From NCBI GenBank assembly GCA_013396995.1, contig VWZP01008552.1, positions 186,001 to 250,000 on the forward strand: a stretch of DNA of 64,000 nucleotides, read 5' to 3'. The translations under genes and the position numbers were made by a program. Position 1 is the first letter of the stretch, and each line of letters opens with the position of its first letter. Of this stretch, positions 24,591 through 37,252 are shown in pieces. This DNA comes from Dicaeum eximium (taxonomy: Eukaryota; Chordata; Aves; Passeriformes; Dicaeidae). The notes beneath the pieces were generated by a model. The model saw nothing but the letters and a program-made list of their open reading frames with translations, did not search any database and had not been told where the DNA came from.

Positions 24591-27500
24591 TTCCACTGCA
24601 CTTTTAGCCTGAGTTTGAACCCTGACTTCAGCCTCCCCACACAGCAAAGCCTCGTGGGGGTGGTTTGAGCCAAAGTGAATTCAGAAGGGGGTATAGATAA
24701 GAAAAGGATGTTTCACTCGAGTTCAAATCACCCACTCACAAGTACTGCTTGTTCTCTACTTCCTTTCCACACGTGGTTCTCCTTAGTTGTGTTACACATC
24801 AGGATGTTCACCTATACACCAGTGCAAAAGGGTAGAAACATCTATTTTTTTTTTAATTTCCTCCATGTTGTAGATAATCAAAATACAAGCATATGGGGTA
24901 GGGGACAGAATGACTTTTTACTCAAAGTTCAAGTCAAATGGCAAATCATACTGATGGATGTCATCCTACTTGTTACATTAACTGATGTCTAAAACTCAAT
25001 ATAGAAATTCAAAATAAAACTGAGTAGAAGTTAGAAGAATATTTGTGATTTTGGTTGTGGTTAACCTTGATACATTTTTTATTAGGAAACTTGGAACATG
25101 GTTTTTAAGAAGAAAGAGTTATCTGTAGGGATCTGCTTAGCAGAGATCAGATTGCAAGTGAATTTGGAAAGTTCATGGTCCAATATTAATTCCTGCATCA
25201 TGGCTGCAAGGAAAACCAATGTAGTTCTTCTGGTGGGCCCTGCAGACATATAACCCTAGAGCAGAACTGTAGGCTGTGCTCATTTTAATGGATCCTCATC
25301 CTATATACAGAACAGGGGCAATTATTAATTTATTAATTAGCATAGCCTGAGATTTTCTAAAATCTAAGCTAATGGGGCCAAAGTTCTCCCTAGGAAATAT
25401 CCCTGGTGCTCACCCTGGACATAAGTCAGAGTAAGAATGTGCAAATGTGGGATGATCTGGGTCTGTGTGACTTTGGGCAGATTCCTCCATTTCTCTGTGC
25501 TTCAGCTGATCAACTAAATCATATTTTGTCCCTTTATATTTTATTCTCCTCCAAGCAAAATGGTTTTGCCTCTTTATAGTCTCCCCAGCCCATTAACATC
25601 AAGTCATGTGGTCCTGTGCTAATAAAACTTGTAAATAAACAGTAATTTTTGCTAGGAACATTTCTATTGCTCAGTACATTCAAGGAATCATGGAAGGATA
25701 CATAAAATAAACATTTTCTTTGTAGCTAGTGGAACTTTAGCAGAGCTATCACTGTGTTGACATTGATATCTCAACCATAATTTCATTTTAAAGGAATACT
25801 TTCGAGCATCCCATGGAGTGCAGTGAATTTCAAACATTTCAATCTCTTTGAGGAGATGCAAAGATTAAAATACACAGTTGTTGCTCTTTGCCTTGTGGCG
25901 GTATGAAAGATTTCAAATCAAAAAATCAAAAGCAAAATATCCTAAATTAATCCTAAACACCACAGCTCTGAAAATGTTGAAACTATCCTTTGCTGCAGCT
26001 TGTAATGCTGTGGTTTGATCCAGCAGAAAGGGCTTGTTTGCAACCTCAGAAATTTATATTTTATATTTCTCTTTCGCAAGAGCGGGACATTGCCTTGTCT
26101 CATTGCTACCTCAGTTATCTCATTTCTTCCTCTGAACTTGCATTGCTCAAGCTCCAGCCCCATTTGCTTCAGCAATGAAAGTTGCACAGATGCAGCAATA
26201 CCAGGAACAATGCAAGTAAAAGCCTAGAAAATGTATTAAAAAGAAGAAAAAAAAAAAGCAAGAGACTTGGGAGAAGGTTCAGAGCAGCTCTGTGACACTG
26301 ACAGTCAGAAAGCAGAAATGACAACGTTCCCCACAGAGACAAGAAAGTTATAAAGAGAATTCTTTCTGCAGCTGAAGATTAGAGGAGACTACAGCAGTGT
26401 CTGTAGGAGATAGCTGGTATCATCAGGAGATTTACAGGAATTAATTGCACTGAAGCAAGTTCTTGCTAATGGAAGTTACAGGGATGGTCAGTCGTTTTTG
26501 GGAGACTTTCCCACTTTGTCTTGTATGTGCATGGTGTGCATTTTTCTGCTGACAATTCAGGAACTATTTGGCTGGACCCAGCCTAGATTAAGCTTCTGCT
26601 GCAGAATTGAGCTTTAAAAGGAGCTGGCTTCAAGCTGAAGTATTGATATGACCCCACCACTGCCAGGCTGAACTCAGAACAGGGCACATGTCCTGGACAG
26701 AAATGGACTCGAGGGTAGATGGGCTTTAAAAGCAAATCTGCTGTAGCTCAGAATGGTGAGCTGATGTCCTGTGACAAAATGGTATTTTCCAAGTGGTTAG
26801 AAGTAGGAGCAGGCACATTATAGTCTCCCTGAGGTTTGTTTTTCCCCTTGAAGCTGGAAATTCAGCCTGACATACGTCTGAGCTCGTGGTCTTTGAGATG
26901 AGATGAATGAATAGGTAGCACCTGCAGGCACAGAGAAATGTTGTGATCAACAATTTAGCTTGGGGAGAAAGCTGAAAGCAGCTGGAACGGTGGTCAGAAA
27001 GGTGAACTCAGTGCAGCTGCCATTTAGGATGTCTCGAGTGTCCCTACTGGGCATCATATGGAAAATCAGAAATGTTTGCCCCTGCCAATGCATCGAGCAG
27101 CCAAGTTTGTAGAAACATCTGGAATCCAGGCAGAGAAAGCACCAGGAAACACGGCTGCAAATGTAACTCTGATCATGGAACATGACTGTGTAGACCCACG
27201 CAGCCTTGCTACTGTAACTGTGCAGCTTGGAGACTGGGCACACCAAAACCTTTCCATATATCTCTCTGGTCGCCTGACCTCAAAACTGGGATGTGCTAAG
27301 TGGTGTTAAAAGATGATAACAAAGCTTGCTTTTAATTTCACCCCATCACATGCAATAGAGCAGGAAGCAGAGCCTGGTTGCCTAGGGGTTACTGCCCAGG
27401 GCTTACTCCCAAACTGTGGAGCAGGCCAATAATCTGGCTCTTCCCAAGCTGCTCCTGTGTCTCTGACATCACTTTTTCCATGCTGAAAAGCCAGCAGTCT

Positions 27501-28169
27501 TACTCTTAGCAGAGATGCTTTTTCCCTTTTGTGCAGTCTCCTTCGTGCTGTAGAAAGGAGTAAGGAGGGCTAGCATCAGGGTTTTTTCCATGCAAAGCAG
27601 AGGGAGGGAGCTTACATCTCACTGCACAGTTAGCAGCAAAATTGGGGTTTGGGGTCTTTTCCCTTTCAGGGATTGATTGTTTGGTGGATAATGCAGTGTG
27701 TCTGACAAACATGAAACAGCATGTAGTTCCATCTCTAGCTTTGTCCAGAAAAATAAATAATTCCATGAACTGTGGTACCCTGACTTCATCCCAGCTCTTG
27801 CTGTTGGTACAAAACACCAATTTGCTGCCCTAAAAAAAAGCCTCTCTTGCAAAAAGGAGACACAGAGCATTTCAGTTGCATCTGAATGATGAAGTGTTAC
27901 AACTCTTTACCAAAGCAAGCCTTCAAAGGCTTTAGCTGATCAGATAAACATTCCACAAGCATTTCTGCTGGGGCTGCAAAATCTTTTGTCTCCAGTGTGC
28001 CTCAACCCCAGAGAAGAAATAAGGACAGCAGATGATGCTGAGGAGATGTCTGCAGAATTTCCTGATTGTGGCAGACAAAACGCACATCAGGATTCCCCCC
28101 TTCCTTCTCTTGGAATTAATGCTGATCTGACACAATGCTTTCTCTTTTCTTCCCCCTAATCTGCAATGG
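24591..28169. other. Unassigned non-coding DNA, AT-rich in part
   Basis: No transposon or gene was recognised. The part 24980-26020 is AT-rich and includes a short palindrome AGATTTTCTAAAATCT at 25350-25365. Confidence 0.5.
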
Positions 28170-28440
28170 CCTCTTGATATAAAGCTTCAAATCAGAGTAG
28201 TCCAAGCTCCTACCCTCCAGCAGATCAACACTCCTGCCCAGCTTGGTGTGGTTCAGACTTAGCGAGGGTGCCCTTGCTCTCCTTGTCTGGGTTGTCAGTA
28301 AAGATATTAAACAGAGCTGCCCCAATACTGAGCCCTGCTGAGCAATCACCAGCTGGGTGTAACTCTCTGGGCTCAGTCATGCAGACAGGTTTTTACTCAG
28401 AGAACAGTGCACCCATCCAAGTGCTGAGCTTTCCCAAAGG
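28170..28440 (-). mobile_element. CR1 LINE internal fragment from the reverse transcriptase region
   Basis: Read on the minus strand, the translation includes HTKLGRSVDLLEGR, which resembles the CR1 reverse transcriptase region just after the catalytic aspartate box. The residues at the place of the catalytic box are altered (SLSLNH), so it is inactive. The nucleotide text (CAGCTTGGTGTGG, AAAGATATTAAACAGAG, CCCCAATACTGAGCCCTG, ACAGTGCACCCATCCAAG) follows internal CR1 in order. Unlike most copies here it lacks the 3' untranslated end, so it is a remnant of a longer insertion. Confidence 0.85.
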
Positions 28441-29030
28441 GAAATAGCCACTGCAAGTACGAGTGTTGTTTGTAAGCAGCTTGGCTCTCCAGGGGCCTCT
28501 CCTTAGCCCTGACACGTCTGCAAAGCTGCCTGGGAAACATCAGCAAATTGTGTGAGCAGCAGATCTCCCTGTAAACACACCAAACCAACTTTGTAGCTCC
28601 CAAACTCTGGTTGCTGGCCCAGGAAAAACAGGCAAACTCCTGCAATTCAGGAATCCCTCCAGTTGCCCGTTCTCTGGGTGGGTTTGTCAGTGTTGCAGCA
28701 CCGTGACTCTGAGGCTGGGAAGTGCCTGCTAAAATTCCCTCTAATCTAAAGAGATTAGACCCTGGCAGGAAGTTGTGTGACCTGGCCATTGTGTTGATGT
28801 GTGTGCTGAGGTTTAAGCCAATCTGAAAATCCAGGCTGCTGTTTTCCAAGCTAAAAGCTAAGGTGTCATAGCTTATATTAATTATAAATAGTATTGCTGC
28901 ACGTTCTCCTGGAGGGAGAAAAGCAGGGTTTATATACTGTGTGCACCTGAGGTTCAGAGGTTTGGTTCCTATTCCACATTTGGGCAGCAGCAACTCTTGT
29001 TGACGAGAGAAGACGTTGTTTTGCACTCAG
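28441..29030. other. Unassigned DNA with a long minus-strand open frame
   Basis: A 209-codon minus-strand frame spans 28397-29026. It begins in sequence with no recognisable protein family, runs into the CR1 remnant and shows no domain. It is treated as chance. Confidence 0.5.
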
Positions 29031-29163
29031 GAGCTCAAAGATAGAACTGGAGAGGGAAGAGCTGGTAGCAGAGCACATTGTGGAGCTCATGAGCAATCAA
29101 GATATTTGCACTTGGTGCACCAGCAAGGAGAAGGGAATATGCCACTATGAGCCAAGGAGACAG
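29031..29163 (+). other. Weak candidate exon of 133 bp
   Basis: An acceptor-like TTGTTTTGCACTCAG ends at 29030 and CAG followed by GTAATT marks a donor at 29164. Between them one frame is open, and it stays open upstream to about 28950. The peptide has an acidic, helix-like start (ELEREELVAEHIVELM) followed by four cysteines and histidines in a short span (CTWCTSKEKGICHYE). That pattern is suggestive but matches no zinc-binding family I can name. Most likely a chance frame. Confidence 0.15.
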
Positions 29164-29974
29164 GTAATTCACTTGCTCAAGCAGCAGCAGGCCTATGCAG
29201 GAGTTTTCTGTGCTCTGTTTTCTCTTTCCTTACACAGCCAGTCCACACAAGCTTTCACTGTGGATGAACCTAGAGCTCAGCAAAGCATTTGCAAATTCTC
29301 ATCCTGCAAAGTGCCAGCATTTTTGCAGATCTGTATGTTTTCAACTCCCAACTCTGCTTGCAAAATGTATCCATCCTATGCCAGCCTGTGATTTTAGTTG
29401 TGTAGAGGATACTGATTGCTCACTTGAATCAGGCTGTGGGATAAGATGTTGCAAGCATCTTGAAACGCAGGCTTTTCCCTTGGGATTTCAGTAATTCCCC
29501 AGCACTGACACTCATAAACAAAATTATATCTGGGCTCAGCGCTGGTCTCTAGATTATGGTCCTACGTCTGCAAATACTTTCACCAATGTTTATCCCTGAG
29601 CACATGGCTGGGCCCATCAGTCTCAAGCTGTTTAACTTGAGGAGGCAGAGGGAGAGGAATGGTTAAAGGGATGCATTTCTCTCAGCCTCACTGCCTACCA
29701 GAATGGCAGGAGGCCGAGTTTCCAGTCTGCATCCAACATGTCAGCAGGTGATGGAAAGTTGTGGGCTGGCCAGGCTTTGTCCCAGAGCATCTGAAGGGCC
29801 TGAGGAGCTGCACTGCACAGAACCTGTAGCTGTGTTATGGAGCCTGTAGCCAAGGCACAGGGGCCTTCTAGCCACTAATTTCTTTTGGCCAAGCTTTTAC
29901 GTGCTGGTCTTGCTTCAGTGAAGTTGTGAAGGCAGCACATACCCTTACTTGGCCTGCAGGTTCTCATGACTACT

Positions 29975-29993
29975 TGTAATAATAATAATAATA
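29975..29993. repeat. (AAT)6 microsatellite
   Basis: Six uninterrupted AAT/TAA units. Confidence 0.9.
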
Positions 29994-32516
29994 TCTTAGG
30001 AACATTTATGACCAATTTAAATAATTGTCTTTTCTCCCTGTGTGTCATTACAATTACTTATTTCTGTTAAATATATCCAATTATCCCAGACACCTATTTA
30101 ATTTTAATAGCAGTTAGAGAAAAAGAGGATGGTGCAAACCTCTCCAAATAACAGGAATGTTCTTTCTCCTCTATTTATCTCTTCTGCATTTTCAGCAGGC
30201 AGTACAATGCAAAGGAGTCTGATAGGTTCAGGAGCACGTGTTACTTGTAAATACAACTGCTTGCCTCTGAATCTCAGATGAGGGTGCTGGTTGTAAATGT
30301 GTAATTGCAATTTCTGAAACAGGAAACAGATGTATTCCGTATTGCAACCCTCTGTGGTTTGGAATAGGGAGGTGGGAAGGGTGTGATGACTAAAGTCAGA
30401 GATATGCTGCAAAATGAGGGGTTATTAACTCAGAGATTAATAAATAACACTTGTCATGGCCATGCTTTCCTCTGTGGGCCTCAGAGTGCTTTGCAGGCAC
30501 CGCTGCCATTGATCCATTGATCCCTCTGTGTCCAATTTGTGATAGGGATGTGAAAACCATGACGTGATAATTCCAGCTCTCAGGTTCTCAGCACTAGATA
30601 AAATATGATGGCAGCGTGATGCAGAACAAGGTGATCCAGTGTAAAGTCATTTTTCTATCTCAAAAATGTTCTAAAGATGCAGCTGGGTGAGCTCCACATT
30701 GGCAACTGTAACGTTGTGATAGGAATGGTGTGGGTTCTGACATAGGTAAAAGCAGGACGTCAGGCTAAATTCCACCTCATATAGTCTAGGTAATTTCAAC
30801 AGGAAAGTGATTGTGTTAAATCAACAAAAATGCAACAACAAAGATCTGGTTCCAGTTATCATGAAACTGAGGCTTGCAAGACCTGGGCCTGGAAAACAGA
30901 GGTGATGATGTGCAGTCCCTGTTTCCGCCGACTGGGCTCACAAAAGTGGTGTGCAGCCACCCAAGGACAGCTGCTGAACTGCTCTCACTTCCAAATTGCT
31001 CCTGGGTAGCCTTGGGCTCAGCTTTGTCTGTGTTTTAGGGGTTAGCTGATCTAATTGCACTGCCTGGCCCTCCCACTGGGGACGAAATTTATCCTGGCAA
31101 AGGATGGCCAGCTGGAATACACGCTCAGGTGCACTACTGAGTGCAGCAGAGCTGCCAGGCTCAGCAGGTACATGGAGCTGCCTTGTGTTTGCTGCCCACC
31201 CCTGTGCCCAAAGCCTGCCCTAACTGCAGAGGGACACAGGTGATGAAATGAAGGCCTTTTGCCTCAAAAGGGGACCTGATTAAAGCTGTACCTGCCTGTT
31301 TGCCTCATCCCTCTGGCAGAGGCTGCCTCTCCAGAGCCACATGGGCAGGAGACACAATGTGCTCCTGTCCATTTCTGGTGTGGTGGGGCTGTGCTGAGAC
31401 CTGCTGCTCTGCTGGCAAAGGAGGCAAGAAAGTGAACAGGAGAGGTGTGTTTGGATGAAGGCTTCTGGATCACAGCTGCCTCGGAGTTCAGGGTGCAGCA
31501 GGAGCTGCCGTTCTCCTGGGATAATGCCTCCACAGCACCAGGGTCTCTCAGATCCCTCTGAGTACAGAGCTTAGCAGGCAATCCAGGAGCCTGAGCCCAT
31601 CTTCAGGGACAAATACCATTGCTGAGAGACAGGAGCACCTAAATCCACCCCTATTTGAAAATAGCAGTATAACTCTGGCAACAGCAGGCTCAGAACTCAG
31701 GGAAGCCATGGCCATCCCAAGCCTTCCTTCCGTGTACACAACTCTGCTTCTCACAGCATGGCCAGTATGCTTCAGCATATTTATGCTGAAAACTGTTCTC
31801 ACATCTGAGCTCTGAGGGATAGCAGGGACACAAATGGATCTGAACCATACTTCTGACAGGCTACATCTCTGACAGATTGGCACCTTTCCTTTCCTAGCAG
31901 TTCACTGGACTTTTTTTAAATCCCGTGATTTGTTTCTGCTGTAAGACTCAAATTTTCAAGTCTGCTCTGAAGAGCAAAGCCATGATCCCGAAGTCATGAG
32001 TGAGATGATGGGAAAAGTAAACAGAACTGTGTGGGGAAGAGCTTTTACCTGGGCTTGGAACAGAAGAACTTGACCCAACTCTGATTTCTCCAGCTCAGAG
32101 GGCATGTGGGGAAAGTGAGGTCGGGCAGAGCTGAGTGGGCAGAGGTGGGCACCACCCCGGGCTGCCCCTGGGGCACAGACGGGCAAATTGGCACATCCAG
32201 CTGTTTTCTTCCATGGTGCCAGGCCAAAAAGTGGGGAATAGGTTGTTGCAACGTAGGACAGCGGAAACAGATGTGCTCTGTGCCCTGCCATGGCCAGCCA
32301 GGGCTGCAATCGGCCACAGCTCGGGAAGGGGGGAGCTGGGAGATGCCCGAGCACCAGAGCGGGGCAGCTGAGGTCACCAGGGTGGATCTCAGGGCTGGCT
32401 TGTGTTGAAATGTGATGTGGTATTGCTGTGAGAATATGAAATGCGGCCACACTTGGAGCATTTGTTGGGCTGTTGCTAGGCAAACATTTCAAAAGCAATC
32501 ATATTTTGCAAACTAA

Positions 32517-32553
32517 TTCCTTCTTTTTCTCCTTTTTTCTTTTTTTTTCCCTG
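32517..32553. repeat. Pyrimidine-rich tract
   Basis: A T- and C-only stretch of about 37 bases with several T runs. Confidence 0.8.
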
Positions 32554-33428
32554 AGGCCCTTGATATATTCTCCATTATTTTTATCATCATATCAGTTCTT
32601 TACTGTTGCTGGCACTAAGCACTTATCAATTTCTCAACTTCACAAATCATTCATGAGCTAATTTTCCAAATATTCATCCAGTTATTTGATGCACTACATT
32701 TCAATACATGGCCACACTGATTCCTGAGGCACAGGAATTGTTTTTTCTGCATGAAAACAGGCTCAAGGAAATCACTTTTCACAGTTGTATTGCTGGTATG
32801 AATTTTGCTCTGTGTGAGGATTGGAAACCCTTATTTCTTAGACATTATTAAAGAAAGTGCAGTCTGTTCCTCACAGTAAAAGAATAAACAAAATATAAGT
32901 GCTTTAAATTATACACATCGGATCAAAGCTATTTACTTTATAAGATTACTCTAAGTGAATTTGAGCTATTTGTCAATATCAGGATTATGGCCATGGAATG
33001 GTAGAAATAAAGCTGGATTCAGCCTTTCCCATGTGTCTCCCTTTGTCCTGTGATGTCCCACTGCCCACACTGATTCTCTGTTTGCCATCTCATGGATGAT
33101 CTCCCTGGTGTCCTCCCAGGCTAGGCAGGAATGTGGGACCAAGGCAATGAGAGACACTTCCATCTTAATTTTAGGCATCTACCTGGCACATTTCTCAGTT
33201 GCCCTGAATGACTTCTCTGGGATTACAGCCACGGAACAGTCTGTGGAGCTGTAAACCCTGCATGCTGACGCTCAGATGGTGATGCACTCTGCTGCATCCA
33301 GAGGCCTCATGGCATGTCACCAGCCCTCCCTGCCCAGTTTGTCCATCCCAGGAAAGAGCAGAGGCACCTAAGCCTGGTTTCCCAAGAGCTAGAGGTGAGA
33401 TCGCCCCTGGCACAAACACCAGAGCAGA

Positions 33429-33985
33429 GATCACAAAACCACAGAATAGTTTGGGTAGGAAGTGACCTTCAAAGGTCATTCAGTCCCACCCCCTGCAGTG
33501 AGCAAGGACATTTTACACTAGATCAGGTTGCTGAGAGTTCTGTCCAGCCTGACCTTGGACACTTGCAGGGCTGGGGCAGCCACAGCTTCCCTGGGAAACT
33601 TGTGCCAGGGCTTCAGCACACTCATTGTTAAAAACTGCTTCCATATATCTGATTTAAACCAACCCTCCTTCAGTTTAGAACCGTCCCCCTTTGTCCTAGA
33701 GCAAGAGGTCCTGCTAAAAAGTCCATCTCTGTTTCTCTTACAGACCCCCTTGAAGAGCTGAAAGGCCACAATGAAGTCTCCTTTTTCTTTTCCAGGCTGA
33801 ATATTTCCATTTGTCTCAGCCTTTCCTCACAGCAGAGGTGCTCCATCCCTCTGATCATTTCTGTGACCTCCTCTGGACTCTGCTGTGGGCCCCAGAAGTG
33901 AATCCAGTGCTCCTGGTGGATCTCCTGCCTTACTCAGACCAGGAGCAAGGAAAAGGATGCACATCCCTTCCTGACCTCCCCAGTA
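33429..33985 (-). mobile_element. CR1 LINE fragment, 3' end, about 560 bp
   Basis: The plus strand opens with ATCACAAAACCACAGAATAG and then GGTAGGAAGTGACCTT. It continues through CTTGTGCCAGGGCTTCAGCA, TTTAGAACCGTCCCCCTTTG, GCAGAGGTGCTCCATCCCTC and CCTCCTCTGGACTC. The match fades after GACCTCCCC near 33980. This is one of the two longest CR1 copies in the window, and it is noticeably diverged. The 195-codon plus-strand frame at 33811-34398 is antisense to it and is not a gene. Confidence 0.93.
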
Positions 33986-34554
33986 CAATGCTGGTCCTCA
34001 CTGCTGGATGGCTGGCCACAAAAATTAGCAGCCAGCTTCTTGCTGTTGACTCCTGCCATGGATTTGATTTGATCAGTATCAGCAGAGGATTTCAGCCCAA
34101 ATTTGTATCTGTCAATCAGCACTCTCTGTGCCTGGTTTCTTGTCTTCTCTCCCACCATCCAGAGACAACAATCAGCTCATCCCCAAAGAGTGCATGGGAT
34201 ACACTTTGCTCCACAAGTTGCTTTCTCTTTCTTGCTTCCAGTTTTCCCAGAGCTCTTTGGGTGTGTTTTATCTCAAGGGCCACAGAGAAATCCCCACTGT
34301 CACACATACACACACAAAAGATGGTCTTGAATGAATTAGTCTTTGTATCTCAGCTGGAAAATTATAATTTGAACCATTCCACTGGAGCAGTGAAATAATA
34401 CATGCAAAGTGCCTGAGAGGAGCCCAGCTTGGAGGCTTCTAGTGGAAAAAGAAAGTTCAGATAGACCAAAAAAACCTGGCGTGAAGGAGAATGTCATGAG
34501 ATCAGCCCACAGAATATGCTGAGGAAGACAGAAAATGACTGAACAAATCTAAGT
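33986..34554. other. Unassigned DNA downstream of CR1
   Basis: Faint CR1 resemblance may continue to about 34050. Beyond that nothing is recognised. Confidence 0.4.
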
Positions 34555-34830
34555 CATTTGGGTAGCAGTTTGCATTTATTAAGTTCTGGCTCATCAGAGG
34601 TACCAAATTAGGCAAGTGCTGTGTTTATCGTGCCCGGCTCCTAACGAGCATCCTCCGACTTAAGGAGCTGCATTTAAACAAGCAGAGGCAGCCGGGGGTG
34701 GCGGGGCGGTAATGAGGTGTGAGAGGAATGTGTGCTGAATTCAGCCCCGCTCTGGCTAACCATCAAGCCATTAGTCCCCCTGCAAGAAATTCCCTCACAT
34801 CGTGCAGGAAAGATAGGATAGCCGTGTTGT
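34555..34830. other. Candidate conserved non-coding element
   Basis: A block with GCATTTATTAAG, ACCAAATTAGGCAAG and CGGTAATGAGG also retains several CpGs (TTATCGTGCCCGG, CTAACGAGCATCCTCCGAC, GGCGGGGCGG). The mix of homeodomain-like TAAT cores with undecayed CpGs is typical of developmental enhancers. There is no repeat or open frame that explains it. Confidence 0.38.
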
Positions 34831-37011
34831 CCAAGCAGCCTCAACCACGTGCTGCCTGCAGAGAGCCCAGAGCCGAGCCCAGCTCCCTTTCCCATGGAGA
34901 AATCCAGGATTCCTGGGGTGCAGGAATTGCTGATGATGTGAACCAGGCCTATCTTTGCCTCCTTCCACACAGACTTGCTTCCTGCATTAGACTTCTGTTC
35001 TTCGAGTGCTTTGTCTGGTCTAATCAGGCTGCTCAACATGAGGGGAGCGCTCTGATATTTAGCATGGAAATCCCAAGCGGCATTTTTATCAATTCCTTCT
35101 CACTGCACGCTCCCACTGCAGCCACAGCCATGAGCAGCAAGCTCATTTGAAATCATCCCAGGAAAGGAAAATAGAAACAAGCCAGGAGTAGCTCTCAGAT
35201 GCAGAGAGAGGCCGTTTCTCCTGAAATTCAGCTTTTCCCCATATCTCCCAAATAGCAAGTTCACAGATGCCCTCTTAAAACCCAGGGGATAGGTAATCCT
35301 TTTGCTACTAGGCATTTATCCTGGCTAGGGACTCATTTTGGATACCAGTATTTGCTACTTGTCTTCAGTACCTCCCTAAGTGTGTCTCTGCACTGTGGTT
35401 GTTGTCATTTCACAGAAGGATTAGTTGACTTCTCCCACATCTGCATCTTGTACTAGGTTTATGAAATCCTGAGCTTTTGAACACATTTTTCTCAACAAAT
35501 ACTTCGTTTCTAGTGAGGGCTTATCAATGTTTTTAAAGTAAAAGATAATTTTGTCTTCTCTTAAGAGGTTTCTAAATTTATTTCAATGAACTTTAAAGTT
35601 ATATAAGCACACAACCCTTAATCATTCCTATTACTCTTGCCTGCCTTTTCTTCTTCTTTTCCATATAAGTTTGGATTCATCAGTAATATCCCTGTAATCT
35701 CACTAGTGATCCCTTTGCCAGAGATGCTCCTTCTCTGATGCACACAGCAGCTACGTCCAATTTATTACACCTGTCTTGCCTTGCTGTTTTATAACTCCGT
35801 GTCTCAGAGGATAACCTCCACCCCAATCCCCGCTCTCAAACTGTGTTTCTTCCACTGAATAGTTGCAGTTTGGATCACTCTCCCTCCCTGGCATTCCCTA
35901 TCCTGAACTGAATCTTGTTTCACTGTTTCCTCCTCGTATTTCTGAGTGCTCAGTGCAATACGGATGTTGGCTGCGTGTCTCAAAGTCATTTCAGATGTGA
36001 ATCTACTCACTCCTTTTGATTCTCAAGGAATTAATGATGTTGTTAAATAAAACCAGACACTGACTTTATTCTTTTTACTGCTTCCCTCAGTATCTCTGCT
36101 TTTCAATATGGAACAGCTACTATTTCTTCTTGTCCCATTGATCTTCCATCAGTGTGTTCTCTGGATGAAGGGTTTCCCATCTTCTCCACTCTAAATGTCT
36201 CTTGAGACATCGTGCTAAAATTTTGATTCCTTTCACTTCAACATCACCCTCCAGTCATCCAGAACTGTTTGTCCATGTCCAGGCCAGGGTTGTGGTTTAT
36301 TTGGTGTGATGAATTCTCTTCCTGTGTACGTGTGAATATGCAAAGGAGGCTAAAAATGACCATGCAGGCTTAGCACTGCTGCTGTTTCTCACTCTTAGGA
36401 CTGTTTGTCTCCTGAACTATACTGTGCCCTCAAGGATACAGCTAATGCAGGTTCCTCCTTCCCACACAATCTCCTCTCTGTTTATGGAGACAGCAAGAGA
36501 CGTGGGCTGCCCTGTTGGGCTGTGTCGCTCGTCCACAGAGAGCAGGGCAGGTTGATCTTGGCAATGTTTCCAGGACTTTGCTCAGACCACTTTGCAATGA
36601 CTCAGGCTCCGGCTGTTCCCTCAGAGAGCTGATGTCCCATCTAGCAGATTGTACAGCCAGGATTTATTTCTGGCCCCTGGCTCCTTCTTTGTTCATTTCA
36701 TCCCTTTCATCCAGGTGCCACATCCCATTTCCCTAACTTTCAACTTGCCTGATGCCTCTAGCACCTCTGGGACGAGCTGTCTGCAGTGACAGGCTTCACA
36801 GCTCCTCAGAAAATACTGTATTTAAAATGTACTGTGTACCCATCATCTTCCCTCTGGATGAGTGAAAACTACTGAGTGCCTGGCACATGGGAATCATGGT
36901 CTGGTCTAGGGACTTAAATATGGACTTTGAGCTCTGACCTCGAGTTCTGAAAGCTTAGGTTGAGATGTAGGACTGCAAAATGATTCACTAAAGGAGTTGT
37001 CAGTATGCACA
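34831..37011. other. Unassigned DNA, pyrimidine-rich on the plus strand from 35340 to 36740
   Basis: Across roughly 1.4 kb the plus strand is rich in CTT, TTC and TCC words. No CR1 or LTR signature was found. It could be the antisense of a purine-rich transcript or an old decayed repeat. Nothing can be called. Confidence 0.45.
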
Positions 37012-37252
37012 CATAGAATCACAGAAACACAGGATGGTTTGGGTTGGAAAGGACCTTAAAGCTATCCAGTCTCACCCCCTGCCATGGGCAGGGACACCTT
37101 CCACTATCCCAGGGTGCTTCAAGCCCTGTCCAGCCTGGCCTTGGACACTGCCAGGGATGCAGCCACAGCTTCTCTGTGCCAGGGCCTCCGCACCCTCACA
37201 GGGAACAATTTCTTGTTAATCTCTCATCTAAGCCTCCTCTCTGTCAGTTTGA
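37012..37252 (-). mobile_element. CR1 LINE fragment, 3' end, about 240 bp
   Basis: The plus strand begins CATAGAATCACAGAAACACA, then GGTTTGGGTTGGAAAGGACC, GCCATGGGCAGGGACACCTT and CACCCTCACAGGGAACAA. The match ends near CTGTCAGTTTGAT. The 3' end is intact, the 5' side truncated, and the orientation is minus. Confidence 0.95.

Larger units (their letters stand above)
29164..33428. other. Unassigned non-coding DNA
   Basis: No gene or transposon was recognised in about 4.3 kb. Simple repeats are listed separately. The part 32090-32410 is GC-richer but has few CpGs and is not a CpG island. Confidence 0.5.

Noticed and set aside
28397..29026. 209-codon minus-strand open frame
   Set aside because: No domain, start context or splice context; it partly overlaps a CR1 remnant.
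32090..32410. GC-rich stretch considered as a CpG island or promoter
   Set aside because: CpG dinucleotides are few; the richness is mostly in GG and CC words.
33811..34398. 195-codon plus-strand open frame
   Set aside because: It starts within antisense CR1 and has no recognisable family afterward.
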